Shown in pieces: positions 54,392 to 64,000 of a DNA stretch of 64,000 nt. The notes beneath the pieces were generated by a model that saw only the letters and a program-made list of their open reading frames with translations, was not told the origin of the DNA and searched no databases. Positions within the stretch are counted from its first letter, which is position 1. Every line of letters begins with the position of its first letter. Location: the NCBI GenBank assembly GCA_014904985.1, contig MU128968.1, positions 186,001-250,000 of the forward strand, read 5' to 3'. A program made the position numbers and the translations under genes. Source of the DNA: Hydnum rufescens UP504. Its lineage: Eukaryota > Basidiomycota > Agaricomycetes > Cantharellales > Hydnaceae.

Positions 54392-55593
54392 TCAGCACGG
54401 GTTTAGTATCTTGATAAGAGTAGACGTCAGGCACAAATAACACACCATCCCTGGAGGCAGTTCCCCCATGATTTCTTCCGGGGGGGAGCCGAGGGACTGC
54501 ATCTGTCACTCGCAAGGGTTAATCGGGGGGAAGACAGATCTATGACCCCTCACTCGTTACCTCATTCATAAGACCAAGGATTTTCGTCGACTGAGCCGGA
54601 TCGTCATCTTTATAATCACGTCGCTCGAACACAGCGACGATTTCATGGACCTTAGATAATTGATTCGTATAGCGAGTCTTGTCTTCGGCCGAGAGAACCG
54701 CCTCGTTCTTGGATAAATATGCAGGGAACTTGAGTAGACCACGGGACTGTGAGGGGTAGTCTTTTCGGCTAATTATGATCCAGCGAGCTCACCTTTTCCT
54801 GGAGCTCCTTCAGGGGGTCATATAAAATGTCTTTTGACATCAGTTGCGTCATCATACCCTCAACCATGGTTTGGAAATCGCCTTCATTGGCTCCTTGTCC
54901 ATCGGCATCGTCAAGAGCTCCAAGATCCAAGTCGGCAAGCAACTTTGCAAGAGGATCAGAAGGGTTTGAGGAATCGGACTGACGATCCCTGGATGAACGA
55001 ATGAACGAAATTGATATTTCTTGAGTACGAACCTGAAGATTATCTTCACTGGTCTTGAGCTTCTGCATTGCTTCCAAAATCTTTTTCTGAAATCCATCGA
55101 CATTCGGGGGCGGATCTTCTACTCTTGCTGGGCCGGCCGGGGCTTTCCCTGGCGCAGTAGAATCAGGCGCACCAAATAAATCGACGCCACCCCTACTAGC
55201 CTCCTCCATTCCCGCAATGAGAATTTTCTCCCACGAAGCCTGTGCCTCAGAATCCTCGCCGGAAGATGAGGGCTTTCCCAGATCGCGCATCAGGGCTTCC
55301 ATTCCTGCAGCAAGTTGTTCGGCAAAATCTTCTGAGAGCGCATCTGGTGAAGATGATTGAGATGGGCCGGCATTTGGCACATCCGCAGCTGTCGTGGGTG
55401 GAGGTGGTTTAGCTGGAGGCTGAGGTACGGGTCTTGGGGCGGGATTGAATTGGTCGAGAACGTCTGCCAAGATCGGCTATGAGCTCGAGTCTCTGAATGA
55501 CACACGAGGTACAACTATCCTACCATCTAAATCGTCTACATCTTCGTCTGGATCATTAGGCGGGGCTGGCGTTTTTCCTAGATCCTTGGACAT
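54392..55593 (-). CDS. PEX19: Peroxisomal membrane-protein receptor PEX19
   Basis: Cytosolic chaperone and import receptor for peroxisomal membrane proteins. The start MSKDLGKTPAPPNDPDEDVD, DLDG is at 55593, the acidic N-terminus typical of the family, joined over a 60-nt intron to VLDQFNPAPRPVPQPPAKPP. Then DALSEDFAEQLAAGMEALMR, LGALDDADGQGANEGDFQTM, VEGMMTQLMSKDILYDPLKE and, after an intron, FPAYLSKNEAVLSAEDKTRY, VHEIVAVFERRDYKDDDP, and after another MQSLGSPPEEIMGELPPGM. These are the conserved helices of the PEX19 C-terminal cargo-binding domain. The extreme C-terminus is uncertain: reading on gives a short hydrophobic tail to a stop at 54392, without a clear CAAX-type farnesylation box, so a further intron may be missed. 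It is divergent from the MFS transporter gene. Confidence 0.92.
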
Positions 55594-56036
55594 TCCAGTC
55601 AAAGATGGCCCCAATGGGACGAGTCGGCAGCGCGGAATGCCGAGTCGGATGTTACTCACCGCCGGCACCTACCGGCCTCTTGGGTCTCGATTGAGTCCAT
55701 TCACTGTGGACCTGTGGGGATCCAAAAGGCGGATAGGGGTCGGCAGGGGGCGCCAGGATTCACCCTGTAGGTGCCTAGATACGTTCTTTTGGGAAGCTCT
55801 CGTGCCGCCCACTTTAAGCAAATACAGCACCTGAACCCTTATTTTGACTCTCGACTGCCGGAATCACCCTGCAGGACATCTACGACCTTGACCCCATGCC
55901 ACACTCTATGTATTCATGTTGCCGAGAACCCGCCCTACCCTTCACGTAACTCCCAAGTGGCGGCCCGGCAGTCCGGCCCAAGGTACATTACCAGCGCTAT
56001 GCGAAAGATAATCCCCCAGTTCTTCTCGCAACTCTG
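55594..56036. promoter_or_regulatory. Shared intergenic promoter, PEX19 / MFS transporter
   Basis: A 443-bp gap between divergent start codons holds both promoters. No TATA box or repeated motif stands out. Confidence 0.45.
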
Positions 56037-58146
56037 ATGCCTCGAGTAAAATCTGGAGCTCCACTTTCGCCAGATGATGATGTTTCAGAGAAAGGCGATC
56101 ATCCAGATGATGAGAAGAGCCCCCAAGATTTGTATGGTGGCCTTCCAAGCCCTCTCAACAGAGATTCGAACCTCGCAATACCTGACCTGCTGGACGACTA
56201 TAACGACGAATATCCAGAAGGTGGACGTGGGTGGATCGTGGTTTTGGGGTGCTTTTTACAAGCAGCTGGCTCGTTAGATAAGCCTTTTCGATTACAAGCA
56301 CCAACCACCCGCCTTAATCTTGTGTGCGTTTATAGGCATGCCATTGGCTTATGGCGTTTTCCAAGAATATTATACTTCCCACAACGTCTTCCCTGGGACT
56401 AGTGGGGTAAGTGTGGGACGGTGTTGACACCCCCCCTTCTCTTTTAATCTCTGCGATTACAGTCGATCCTCAGCTTGCTCGGAACCACTAATGGAGCAGT
56501 CATGCCCATCACGTCCTTTTTCTTCGGGAAACTTGCGGATCGCTAGTGAGTGTTAATTGCTGTGGTAGCCGCGCTCGCTGTTCGCATCTAATCCAACCTG
56601 TATTAGTGGGTACAGGGTATGACCGCGCGCATGTCAAAGTCATTCCAATCCACTCACTGACAATGTGGTCAGCGTTTCATAATTTTAGGCTCTATTAGTA
56701 GTTTTTGCGGGATTTTCGGCTCTGCGTGGTGCACAAAGCTGTGGCATTATTTTCTCACCCAGGTTCGGTTTCAGAACTAGGTTATTGACTGGCATACTGA
56801 TTTCCACGTGCGTTTGGCAGGGCGTTGTGCAGGTAAATTATTTTCATGTTGCATTCTGTGCATCCCTTAACTAACACTTCTCCGACAAGGGGTTTTGCAA
56901 CGGCGTGGTTTACCCAGGTAGTCTGTGCGTACCCATGTCAGTGGTTTAAACGACGGAGAGGTCTCGCCACCGGAATTTCTATTGCGGGGGCTTCGATTGG
57001 TAAGTTCTGGTCCTCATCCTGTACATCCCGCCCATATTTACTCGCTCCGTGGGACGCACAAATGGAAGGCGGCGGAGGTTCTGCAATGATCCTCCGAATA
57101 TTATTAAACAGAATGAGTTTGCGACGCACATTCTTGGTGTTTTCCGCCATCGACGCCGTGGTGCTGTTGATTGCTGGCCTTCTACTCAAAGAACGGCCAA
57201 GGCGCCGAGGCCTCAGACACATTTGGTTCCTAAGATCAATTGGGTCGATTCTCGGCTATTCAAGGACCCTGTCTTTTGGAGCCTTACAATGTCGCTTGTC
57301 ATGACTGTCTTGTGAGCATGATTTACCATGAGCGAGCCCTTTTTATGCCACTTCCCAAGTCGAGCAAGATGTTATTCTGCTGGATATGATGAAGTGTCCC
57401 ATCCCCCCTTTCCACGCTTCTTCCTGATCATCGCTGTGTTCATTCTTATTGACACTGTTTCCCCTTCTTTTTCTGAATCGCGGGTCCCTGTAGTGGATAT
57501 CAGGTCCCCTACTTCTTCTTGTCTGTTTACACTCGCGAGAAGACCCTCAACATTTCCCAGACGCTCTCCACGCTCCCTATCACAGTCTGCAATTTCTCCG
57601 CTGCGCTGGGTCGAGTGCTAGTTGGCTTCGCTTCGGACCATCTTGGACCTACTAATACGTTCATCATCGCCATCACTGTGTCCGGCCTTCTGCAGGCGGT
57701 CATGTGGAATTTCGCGTATTCATATGCAACGATCATGGCCTTTTCGATGCTCTATGGATTTTGGGGCGGGTGCTTTGTCAGCTTGCTGTCCCCAGTCGCC
57801 GCTCAGTTGTTCGGCCACAAGCAACTAGCAAATGTGTCGGGCTTGCTCGCATTGACCTATATGCCTGGTGAGTTCTCATTTACCTCCATCGGGATGTCTG
57901 CAGTCTCATATTGAATTGGTAGGAATTACGGCGGGACCCACTATTGCGAGCGTGGTCTTATCGTCTTCGAGGCATAATTGGCATGTTGTGACCATCTATA
58001 GTGGAGGCGTGCAGCTGGTCGGGGTCTTGATATTCTTATACGGTCAGTTCCGATCTCAATCCCATCGTTCACTCCAAGATATTAAAGGGTATAAACACTT
58101 CGCAGCTCGTTTCAAGAGGGAACGTCGCGTTTTTTCATTTTACTGA
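56037..58146 (+). CDS. MFS transporter, monocarboxylate permease type (MCH/MCT)
   Basis: Twelve-helix major facilitator of the fungal monocarboxylate-porter-like group; substrate unknown. The start MPRVKSGAPLSPDDDVSEKG at 56037 begins a long hydrophilic N-terminus, then the family motif YPEGGRGWIVVLGCFLQ. Exons continue GMPLAYGVFQEYYTSHNVFP, SILSLLGTTNGAVMPITSFF, FGKLADRYGYR, GFATAWFTQVVCAYPCQWF, KRRRGLATGISIAGASIG, FLVFSAIDAVVLLIAGLLLK, VDSRLFKDPVFWSLTMSLVM, LSTLPITVCNFSAALGRVLV, GFASDHLGPTNTFIIAITV and MLYGFWGGCFVSLLSPVAAQ. The end is at 58146. One base is missing at 57197-57198 (CC): KERP then continues as KAPRPQTHLVPKINWVD only if one C is added. About nine introns; those in the 56.6-56.9 kb stretch are not exactly placed. 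Confidence 0.9.
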
Positions 58147-59581
58147 GAGGCGAGGAAGATCGTTGGTTTGTGCAATAGTAGGCGATCCTTAGAGTATCAC
58201 TACGCACAGACGAAGTCATCGGTCGAATTCATGTGACTGTCACGTTTGCTATCCCTGTAGATACATGTCAATTGTAGACTATTGACAGTTGGATGGTGTT
58301 AATTCTCGCATTGCATGGCGATCTTGTTCCTGATGCTCATGGACTGCGTCGTATGCCAGTTCGTAAAATGCATATATTCCGGCGGTTTCAACTGGAGCCA
58401 ATTAACCAGGGTGGAGTCGTAGTCTCGAAGTAGCTACAGGGGAAAGGTTAAGACCGAAGGAGGGAACGCTTTAACTCCGTCTATAGCCGTTGGAGCCGAG
58501 GCGGACATGCAGAATTAATGGAATTAAAACCAAATATAGCATAGCTCCGCGACACCATAGCGCGTGAGAACTTGGCACTGGTGGGCATTAGTTTTATCGC
58601 CCCTAGAGAGTCTCTCATCTGCCCAGACATCAGCGAACAAAACAGAGAATGGTATTGTTACTATTTAACCCCAAGTCAACATCATTCTATTTTCTCTAGT
58701 AACTAATTCAAGTCCCTATCTAAGTCAATAAATACGGCCTGACCGGGTGGACAAGTCCAAATGTGAGGAATGGAGCACTGGGCAACAATAGCAAAGAGCG
58801 TGTTTGAATCAGAGCTCAAGTAAACGTGACTTCGGTACATCCCGAGAAACTGATGTGCTGACTTAAGCAATCAGCGCCCCAATTCCAACATGACATGCCA
58901 CCAAGAGATCAAGTCCCAATTTTTGTCCAAATGTATAGCGTATCCTGATTTGTAATCACCCGTTAAGGGAATTTCCTTTTTCGTATTCTCAACTGTACAG
59001 CTCCCGCGGAAACCCCCGAGGCCTCCTTCGGTCCTCTTACAGGAGATGGAGATCATTCCTTTAGCCTTCGATATGCTGCCCATGACAAAGATTGGCAGCC
59101 AAATAAGCAGCAAAGGGTAGAAGTGTGACCTCAGTGATCACTTGCAACTCGATTAGCAATGTATTACCGTTTAAATCTATCCAGAAGCCTCCTAAAGCAT
59201 ATCCAGATGCTCCCAGTAACTCCCTAATATAAGGTCAAAAAAATACTTAGGGCCCCCAGAGGGTTTAAGCAGGTTCTCAATCAGCCTCTATATAGAGGCT
59301 ACCCCTATTGTTCAATAAGATAAATCACATGACTGCACTGCCCACTGATGTAATTTTCCGGCAAACTCCAGCCATTACGGAATGTTGCTAAAAGTAGAAT
59401 ATACGGATCTATCCATGAAAACACGTGATCTATTTGTACTTTAACCAATTCAACTTCAACATAGAGCGCTATTCAGGGGTACTTATGTTCCCTGGTTTGA
59501 TCACGTGCACCACCTTGCCTGTGTTGTGTCTCATCAGGGTTGGTTAGACTTCTAATCAGTGCCAAACACGGTTCGTAAGGT
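58147..59581. other. Intergenic region with small palindrome
   Basis: About 1.4 kb, A/T-richer than its surroundings. It contains the perfect 18-bp palindrome AGCCTCTATATAGAGGCT at 59283-59300. A possible small minus-strand ORF is listed separately. The last part should hold the promoter of the oxidoreductase gene. Confidence 0.45.
58871..59113 (-). CDS. Doubtful small ORF with hydrophobic start
   Basis: An 80-codon frame (MLLIWLPIFVMGSISKAKG to MLELGR) has a hydrophobic N-terminus and two cysteines. It might be a small secreted protein, but there is no intron, homology or codon signal to support it. Confidence 0.18.
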   Translation of the reverse strand: MLLIWLPIFVMGSISKAKGMISISCKRTEGGLGGFRGSCTVENTKKEIPLTGDYKSGYAIHLDKNWDLISWWHVMLELGR

Positions 59582-62152
59582 ATGTTTGCAACTCTGGTAG
59601 TGGGCTTTTCCCTTGGTTTGGGCCTTCAAACCCTTCCTTTCGTCAATGGCGCCGTAATCACGGACCCTTTGCTCGCGTCCAACAAAACATTCGACTACAT
59701 CGTGGTAGGCGGAGGTTTGGCCGGTCTGACGGTACGCAGTGATCCTTCGACACGTCTTCCGCCCACTCTCATAGACGTGCCGCTGTAAAACTCAAGGTGG
59801 CAGGTCGACTTTCGGAGAGTGCGTCCATCACGGTTCTGGTCATCGAAGCAGGATCCGACAATCGCCAGGACCCTCGTGTGTACGATATCTATCGATACGG
59901 GCAGGCATTCCAGTCAGAATTAGACTGGTCATACCCTACTGATCAGAAGAAATCCATTCGCGCGTGAGTGACCTGGGGAATACTTCTAAGTTGGTTCGTG
60001 TCCTAGAGGCTGACCTTGATTTCCGGCATTCGCTGCGAAAGGGGGAAGACATTGGGTGGCTCGAGCTCTATCAATGGCGCCGCTTGGACCCGCGGGCTCA
60101 AGCAGCAGTACGACTCGTGGATTCAGCTCTTGGACCCAGCTGACGCTGGTTCTGGATGGGACTGGAATGGCATGTTCAGTTACATGAAGAAGGTCAGTTC
60201 ACCGCTATTATCGCCTTCCTTCCTAACGTCGAGCGCGTCATTGATGAATCTCGCACAGGCAGAGGCATTCTCTGCTCCAAATAGTGGTCAGAAGGCTAAA
60301 GGTGCGAACTCCATAGCAGCCTATCATGGGACTGTTGGGCCGGTGCAAGTAACATTCCCGTGCGCATATCTTTTTCTTCGATCTGCTATCCTTGGCGATG
60401 GCAAGTTAACTTATGCAAGGCAGTGATTTAATGTACGGTGGACCTCAACAACCTGCGTTTGCATCTGCGATGGTCAAACTTGGTCTGAAGAAATATAAAG
60501 ATTTAAACGGCGGGACGCCGAATTGTGTCTCTTTCACACCTAATGTGCGTCGTTCGCACTGCCATGGTCGTCCCGTTTTTCAATCTTGTCTCGTGTAGTC
60601 GATCAACCCGCACGACCAAGACCATCGCTCTTCTTCTGCAACTGCATACCTTTCTCCAGTAGAGTCTACTCGCACGGGATGGACGACACTGGTTGGCCAA
60701 CAAGTCACGAAAATTCTTTTCAGCCCATCTACGATTCTTCCACGCGTCGCCACTGGTGTTCAGTTCGGAACAGCCTCTGGACAGCGGTACACTGCTCATG
60801 CGCGAAAGGAAGTCATCCTTGCCGCCGGCTCTATTGGTGTGAGTCTTGTTTCGAACATTCACCGGATGTGCGTGAGTTGACAAAGTAGACCCTCTGGTTT
60901 TCTTGGTGATTCAGTCTCCAGCACTGCTTCAATTGTCAGGCATTGGTGATGCCACTGCATTATCCAAGCTTGGTATACCCTCGATCATTGACCTCAAGAC
61001 AGTTGGAAAGAATCTTCAGGAGCAAGTCCGTCCGTCTCCCTAGTTATTTTCTCCAGATTCTGATATTGTCAAATTAGACACTCAATTCTGTGGGTGCTGG
61101 TGGAACGAATTTCAACTTTGGCGGAAGCGGTCCTTCGGACGTGATAGCGTATCCGAATATATACGAAGTATGTCCTCCAGATGATATTTTCTCTCTATGA
61201 AAGTTGCGTCCTGAAGGTGAACTCTTCCGCCAGCTGTTTGGGTCGAATGCCGCCACAGTGGTGGCATCCATTCAGAATTCCCTTTCGTCATGGGCATCCT
61301 CGCAAGCAGGATCAGCACTCTCTGCCGCCGCATTGCAGACTATCTACAAGGTGCAAGCCAACGCAATCATCAACGATAAGGGTACGTTCCGGGTGTCTCT
61401 CTGTTATAATCCCGCCTACTTCACTATTCACTCTTATGAACATGTAGCACCTGTCGCGGAGATGTTCTACAACAATGGCTCCCCAGCCAAGATCGGTTTA
61501 CTGATCTGGCAATTGTTGCCATTCTCCCGGGGTACCGTGTCTATCATCGTAAGTCTCCTGTTCCACGCAGGGTATGCGTGGTTTTCATGGTGTTCTTGCA
61601 GTCCAGCAACCCGTTCACCAAGCCTCAAACGAATGTCAACTACTTCTCGGTCGATTTTGACCTGACTGTTCAGGTTGGTGTGGCACGGATGGCTCGGCGC
61701 GTCTTCCAAACTGCCCCTCTCAGGTGAGGAAAGCTCCTCAGTGTTGAATCATCCCTTGACTCATGCGTTCACGAGAATAGTACCTTGTCCACGGGCGAGA
61801 CTATTCCCGGCTTCAAAAACGTCCCGGATAGCGCTGTCCATGGCTCAGATGCAGACTGGAGGAAATGGATCAGGTCCCACTTTTTCCCAGTGAGCCACCC
61901 CATCGCAACATGCGCCATGATGTCACGTTCGCTAGGAGGTTAGCGTTCGCCAGGTGTCTCCCTTACTCTTCCAGCATGTTAATTGTTTCTAACATTTAGG
62001 CGTCGTGGATTCTAAAGCTTCTCGTTTACGATACGAAGAACGTGCGCGTGGTGGATGCCTCCGTCATGCCTCTCCAAGTCAGCGCCCATCTCTCGAGTTC
62101 TCTGTACGGTATTGCCGAAAAAGCTGCCGATATCATCAAGAGCGCACAGTGA
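59582..62152 (+). CDS. Secreted GMC oxidoreductase (aryl-alcohol/glucose oxidase-like)
   Basis: FAD-dependent alcohol or sugar oxidase/dehydrogenase of the glucose-methanol-choline family (CAZy AA3 type), probably extracellular. Signal peptide MFATLVVGFSLGLGLQTLPF, then TFDYIVVGGGLAGLTV (dinucleotide fold), ITVLVIEAGSDN, ELDWSYPTDQKK, GKTLGGSSSINGAAWTRG (GMC signature 1), SATAYLSPV, EVILAAGSIGSPALLQLSGI (signature 2), VGKNLQEQ, then NYFSVDFDLTVQVGVARMAR and SHPIATCAMMSRSLGGVVDS with the catalytic-site histidine, and the C-terminal NVRVVDASVMPLQVSAHLSS. The partner His/Asn position falls in MPLQVSAHLSS. The frame breaks at 62014-62016 (AAA): one base too many before LLVYDTKNVRV. About ten short introns. 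The stop is at 62150-62152. Typical roles are H2O2 supply or oxidation of wood-derived alcohols; substrate is not predictable here. Confidence 0.92.
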
Positions 62153-62671
62153 ACAGTGGTAAATCCATGCATAATCTATTCAAGGTTCTTTCTGAGCCTG
62201 AGCCTCGTTCCCGTATCCGGTTCTTTTTTTTTCTTCTTCACACGCTCTCTTGCCAGTGCCCTCTCGTTCAATTGACCCTCGTTGCTATAGTAGATAGTGT
62301 TTGTCCTCGTTTGGATTAATTCTATGACATCTCTGCTCATATTCCTCAGAATCATTGGTTGAAAACTAAGAATCACAGTAGTAGGCCAAGGCGGTCTACC
62401 GAACCTCTCTTGGATTACTATGCGGGCTCATATTCATTCTTCATGTTTGTATATTTTACCACAGCTGAGGCATCCGGAGGGGGATATAATGAAGACGGGA
62501 CGCCTAATCTTTACACAAGTTGGTGGGAGGACACGGAATCAATAGAGGGCTAGGAAACGGCTGTAATGTCAAACACAAAAATTGGATCCACAGTGTGCCG
62601 AAGTGAAGAAATGAAAACCATCACAACGGCTAGAGAGAGGCAAGGAGCCCGTAGCGATGCTTGAGATGGAA

Positions 62672-63849
62672 TCAACGATCACTGGGGTGAAGGCCCCGTG
62701 GATTCGCGGCCGTTATGACTGGTGGTGCTGTTTGTACCTGCGCCCGGGCATCTCCAAGCAGTGCGTCCGATCGACTGGGATAGAGCAAGGGACCAAAGTC
62801 AACAAAAAAAGGGATCTCATGTGAGTGAAAATAAAATGGAACGGCACTCACAAGCCACCAGCGCTACCCCCGGAGTCTGGCAAGAGATCGAATTCTGGAC
62901 TCTTGGGCGTCGTGATGCCAGTTGCGAGTGCACGACGAAGGAGGGAAGTCGACGGCGCAACGGCGACTCGAGGATGACGACCTCCAGAGTCCGACCGTCC
63001 GCTTGCTGATTGTTAAATTTTTGCCGCGCGTCGGCAGCAAGTTGATAGTTGGCAAATTTGACTTGAACTGTTACAGAACTTTTGTTGTTGAGGTCCACTT
63101 CCTTTGCAGACAGCACGGTCGGAGTGGCGCTATCTGGATCGCCAAATATGGCCTAGAGACAGAAGTGCCTTGAGAATGGCCGGGCCGAGATCAGTATGTG
63201 GGAATCCAACATACGGCTACATCTTCCGCAGTCGTACCGGGGACCAAATTTCGAACCTCGACGGTTGTCGCACTCGCTCCCTTGACGCTGATAGGACCGC
63301 TCGACGCCACTTTCGACCTCCCGCGTCCTCCAGAAGTCTCACCCGTTAAAGCAGCGAGAGTCTTCCTGGCCAAGTGCGACTGCGACAGAGCCCCACCCGG
63401 TCTCCGTTGATCTCCGCGTCCACCACCACTGTAGCGGTCATGGGCCCACTGCCCAACTGCACCAGCATCCCCTCGCTCATCATCATCTCGAAAGCCTCCG
63501 GGAGGTCTTGAAGATTGTAATCGAGCGGCAAGTGCCCCTCCTTTGATATGGTTTTGTTCCACGAAGCCGCTGTGTCCCCACTTCCCGTCTGGCGCAGATG
63601 ATTCGCGAGACTAATAGTCATTGGTGCAAACCAATCGGAGTAATGAGGATAAGAGTCACCAATGAGACACATTTGGCCACATACGTATGGGCTAGGACGG
63701 TTCGATTTTCTGTTTATAGAATTTGAGACGACTCGACCAGTCGCGGCTTGAGCATTATTATTCCCGCGTCTACCCCGCGCGGAGGCACGCTGTGCACTGA
63801 TACGCTGGTCGAGTGACATGTCGAGGTCCATTACAGTGCTATCGGTCAT
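62672..63849 (-). CDS. ALYREF/Yra1-like mRNA export adaptor with RRM
   Basis: Predicted TREX-associated RNA-binding protein. From the ATG at 63849: MTDSTVMDLDMSLDQRISAQ, with the DMSLDQRI motif resembling the UAP56-binding helix of ALYREF/Yra1, then RASARGRRGNNN. After an intron beginning GTATGT, SRESSAPDGKWGHSGF and an Arg/Gly-rich stretch (QWAHDRYSGGGRGDQRR) follow, with W-H-x-x-Y/F motifs seen in ALYREF proteins. The RRM is TTVEVRNLVPGTTAEDVA, an intron, AIFGDPDS, VTVQVKFANYQLAADARQKF and GRTLEVVI. One base is missing at 62943-62945 (GGG on plus). With it the tail reads RRALATGITTPKSPEFDLLP and, after an intron, FRSDALLGDARAQVQTAPPV to the stop at 62672. The family call rests on motif order, not on strong identity. 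Confidence 0.78.
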
Positions 63850-64000
63850 GTTTTATCCAAGGAGTAGTTTGGTGCAAAATGGAGGGTTACGCGGAAACTG
63901 CCGACAGCATCACAAACAAGCCAGTACAGTACCGAATCCCCCAGCGAAGAATCCATTCGCTCATAGAAGGCTCTATTGTTCGACTTTGATAGGATCATGC
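63850..64000. other. Window end, upstream flank
   Basis: The 151 bp upstream of the ALYREF-like gene. No feature is visible. Confidence 0.5.

Overview
The window is nuclear DNA of a filamentous fungus, almost certainly a basidiomycete of the Agaricomycetes. Genes are split by many short (about 45-70 nt) GT-AG introns and are closely packed on both strands. Several proteins have shapes typical of that group: a NACHT-WD40 NOD-like receptor, a CPL1-like secreted protein, an RRM+YTH reader and a secreted GMC oxidoreductase. I cannot fix the genus from sequence alone. Layout: 0-6.4 kb is poor in genes and holds two fold-back elements, one an 80-bp MITE-like hairpin with a 5-bp target-site duplication. 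6.4-11.6 kb has an XPR1/SYG1 phosphate exporter and a Ser/Pro-rich protein of unknown function. 13.2-15.0 kb has a NAPE-PLD-type metallo-hydrolase. 17.6-24.7 kb has an RRM+YTH RNA-binding protein, signal peptidase subunit SPC2, a tRNA-like sequence and a TBC1D20/Gyp8-type RabGAP. 26-31.2 kb has a secreted CPL1-like protein with a long His/Glu/Asp/Lys repeat, the p24 cargo receptor Erv25 and a PWI/RS splicing factor. 31.5-33.5 kb is a head-to-head H2B/H3 pair, and the H3 is a divergent variant. 33.5-38.5 kb is non-coding and contains a cluster of strong hairpins. 38.5-44.5 kb has a coiled-coil protein of unknown function, a Kelch-BTB protein and a doubtful exon. 44.9-49.1 kb is the NACHT-14xWD40 receptor with a small unknown gene facing it. 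50.2-58.1 kb has a HIG1/Rcf1 protein, a flavin monooxygenase, PEX19 and a monocarboxylate-type MFS transporter. 59.6-63.8 kb has a GMC oxidoreductase and an ALYREF/Yra1-like mRNA export factor. The genes are mostly independent housekeeping functions: secretory pathway (SPC2, Erv25, TBC GAP), RNA processing and export (YTH, PWI/RS, ALYREF), chromatin (H2B, H3), mitochondria and peroxisomes (Rcf1, PEX19). Lineage-specific genes (NLR, CPL1-like, FMO, GMC, MFS) lie between them. A recurrent technical feature affects interpretation. At least a dozen conserved genes, including histone H2B, have their reading frame broken by exactly one base, nearly always beside a short homopolymer and usually as a lost G or C. 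This is best read as residual consensus error of the assembly, not as mass pseudogenisation, so intron/exon models here should not be trusted where they use an odd intron to dodge such a site.
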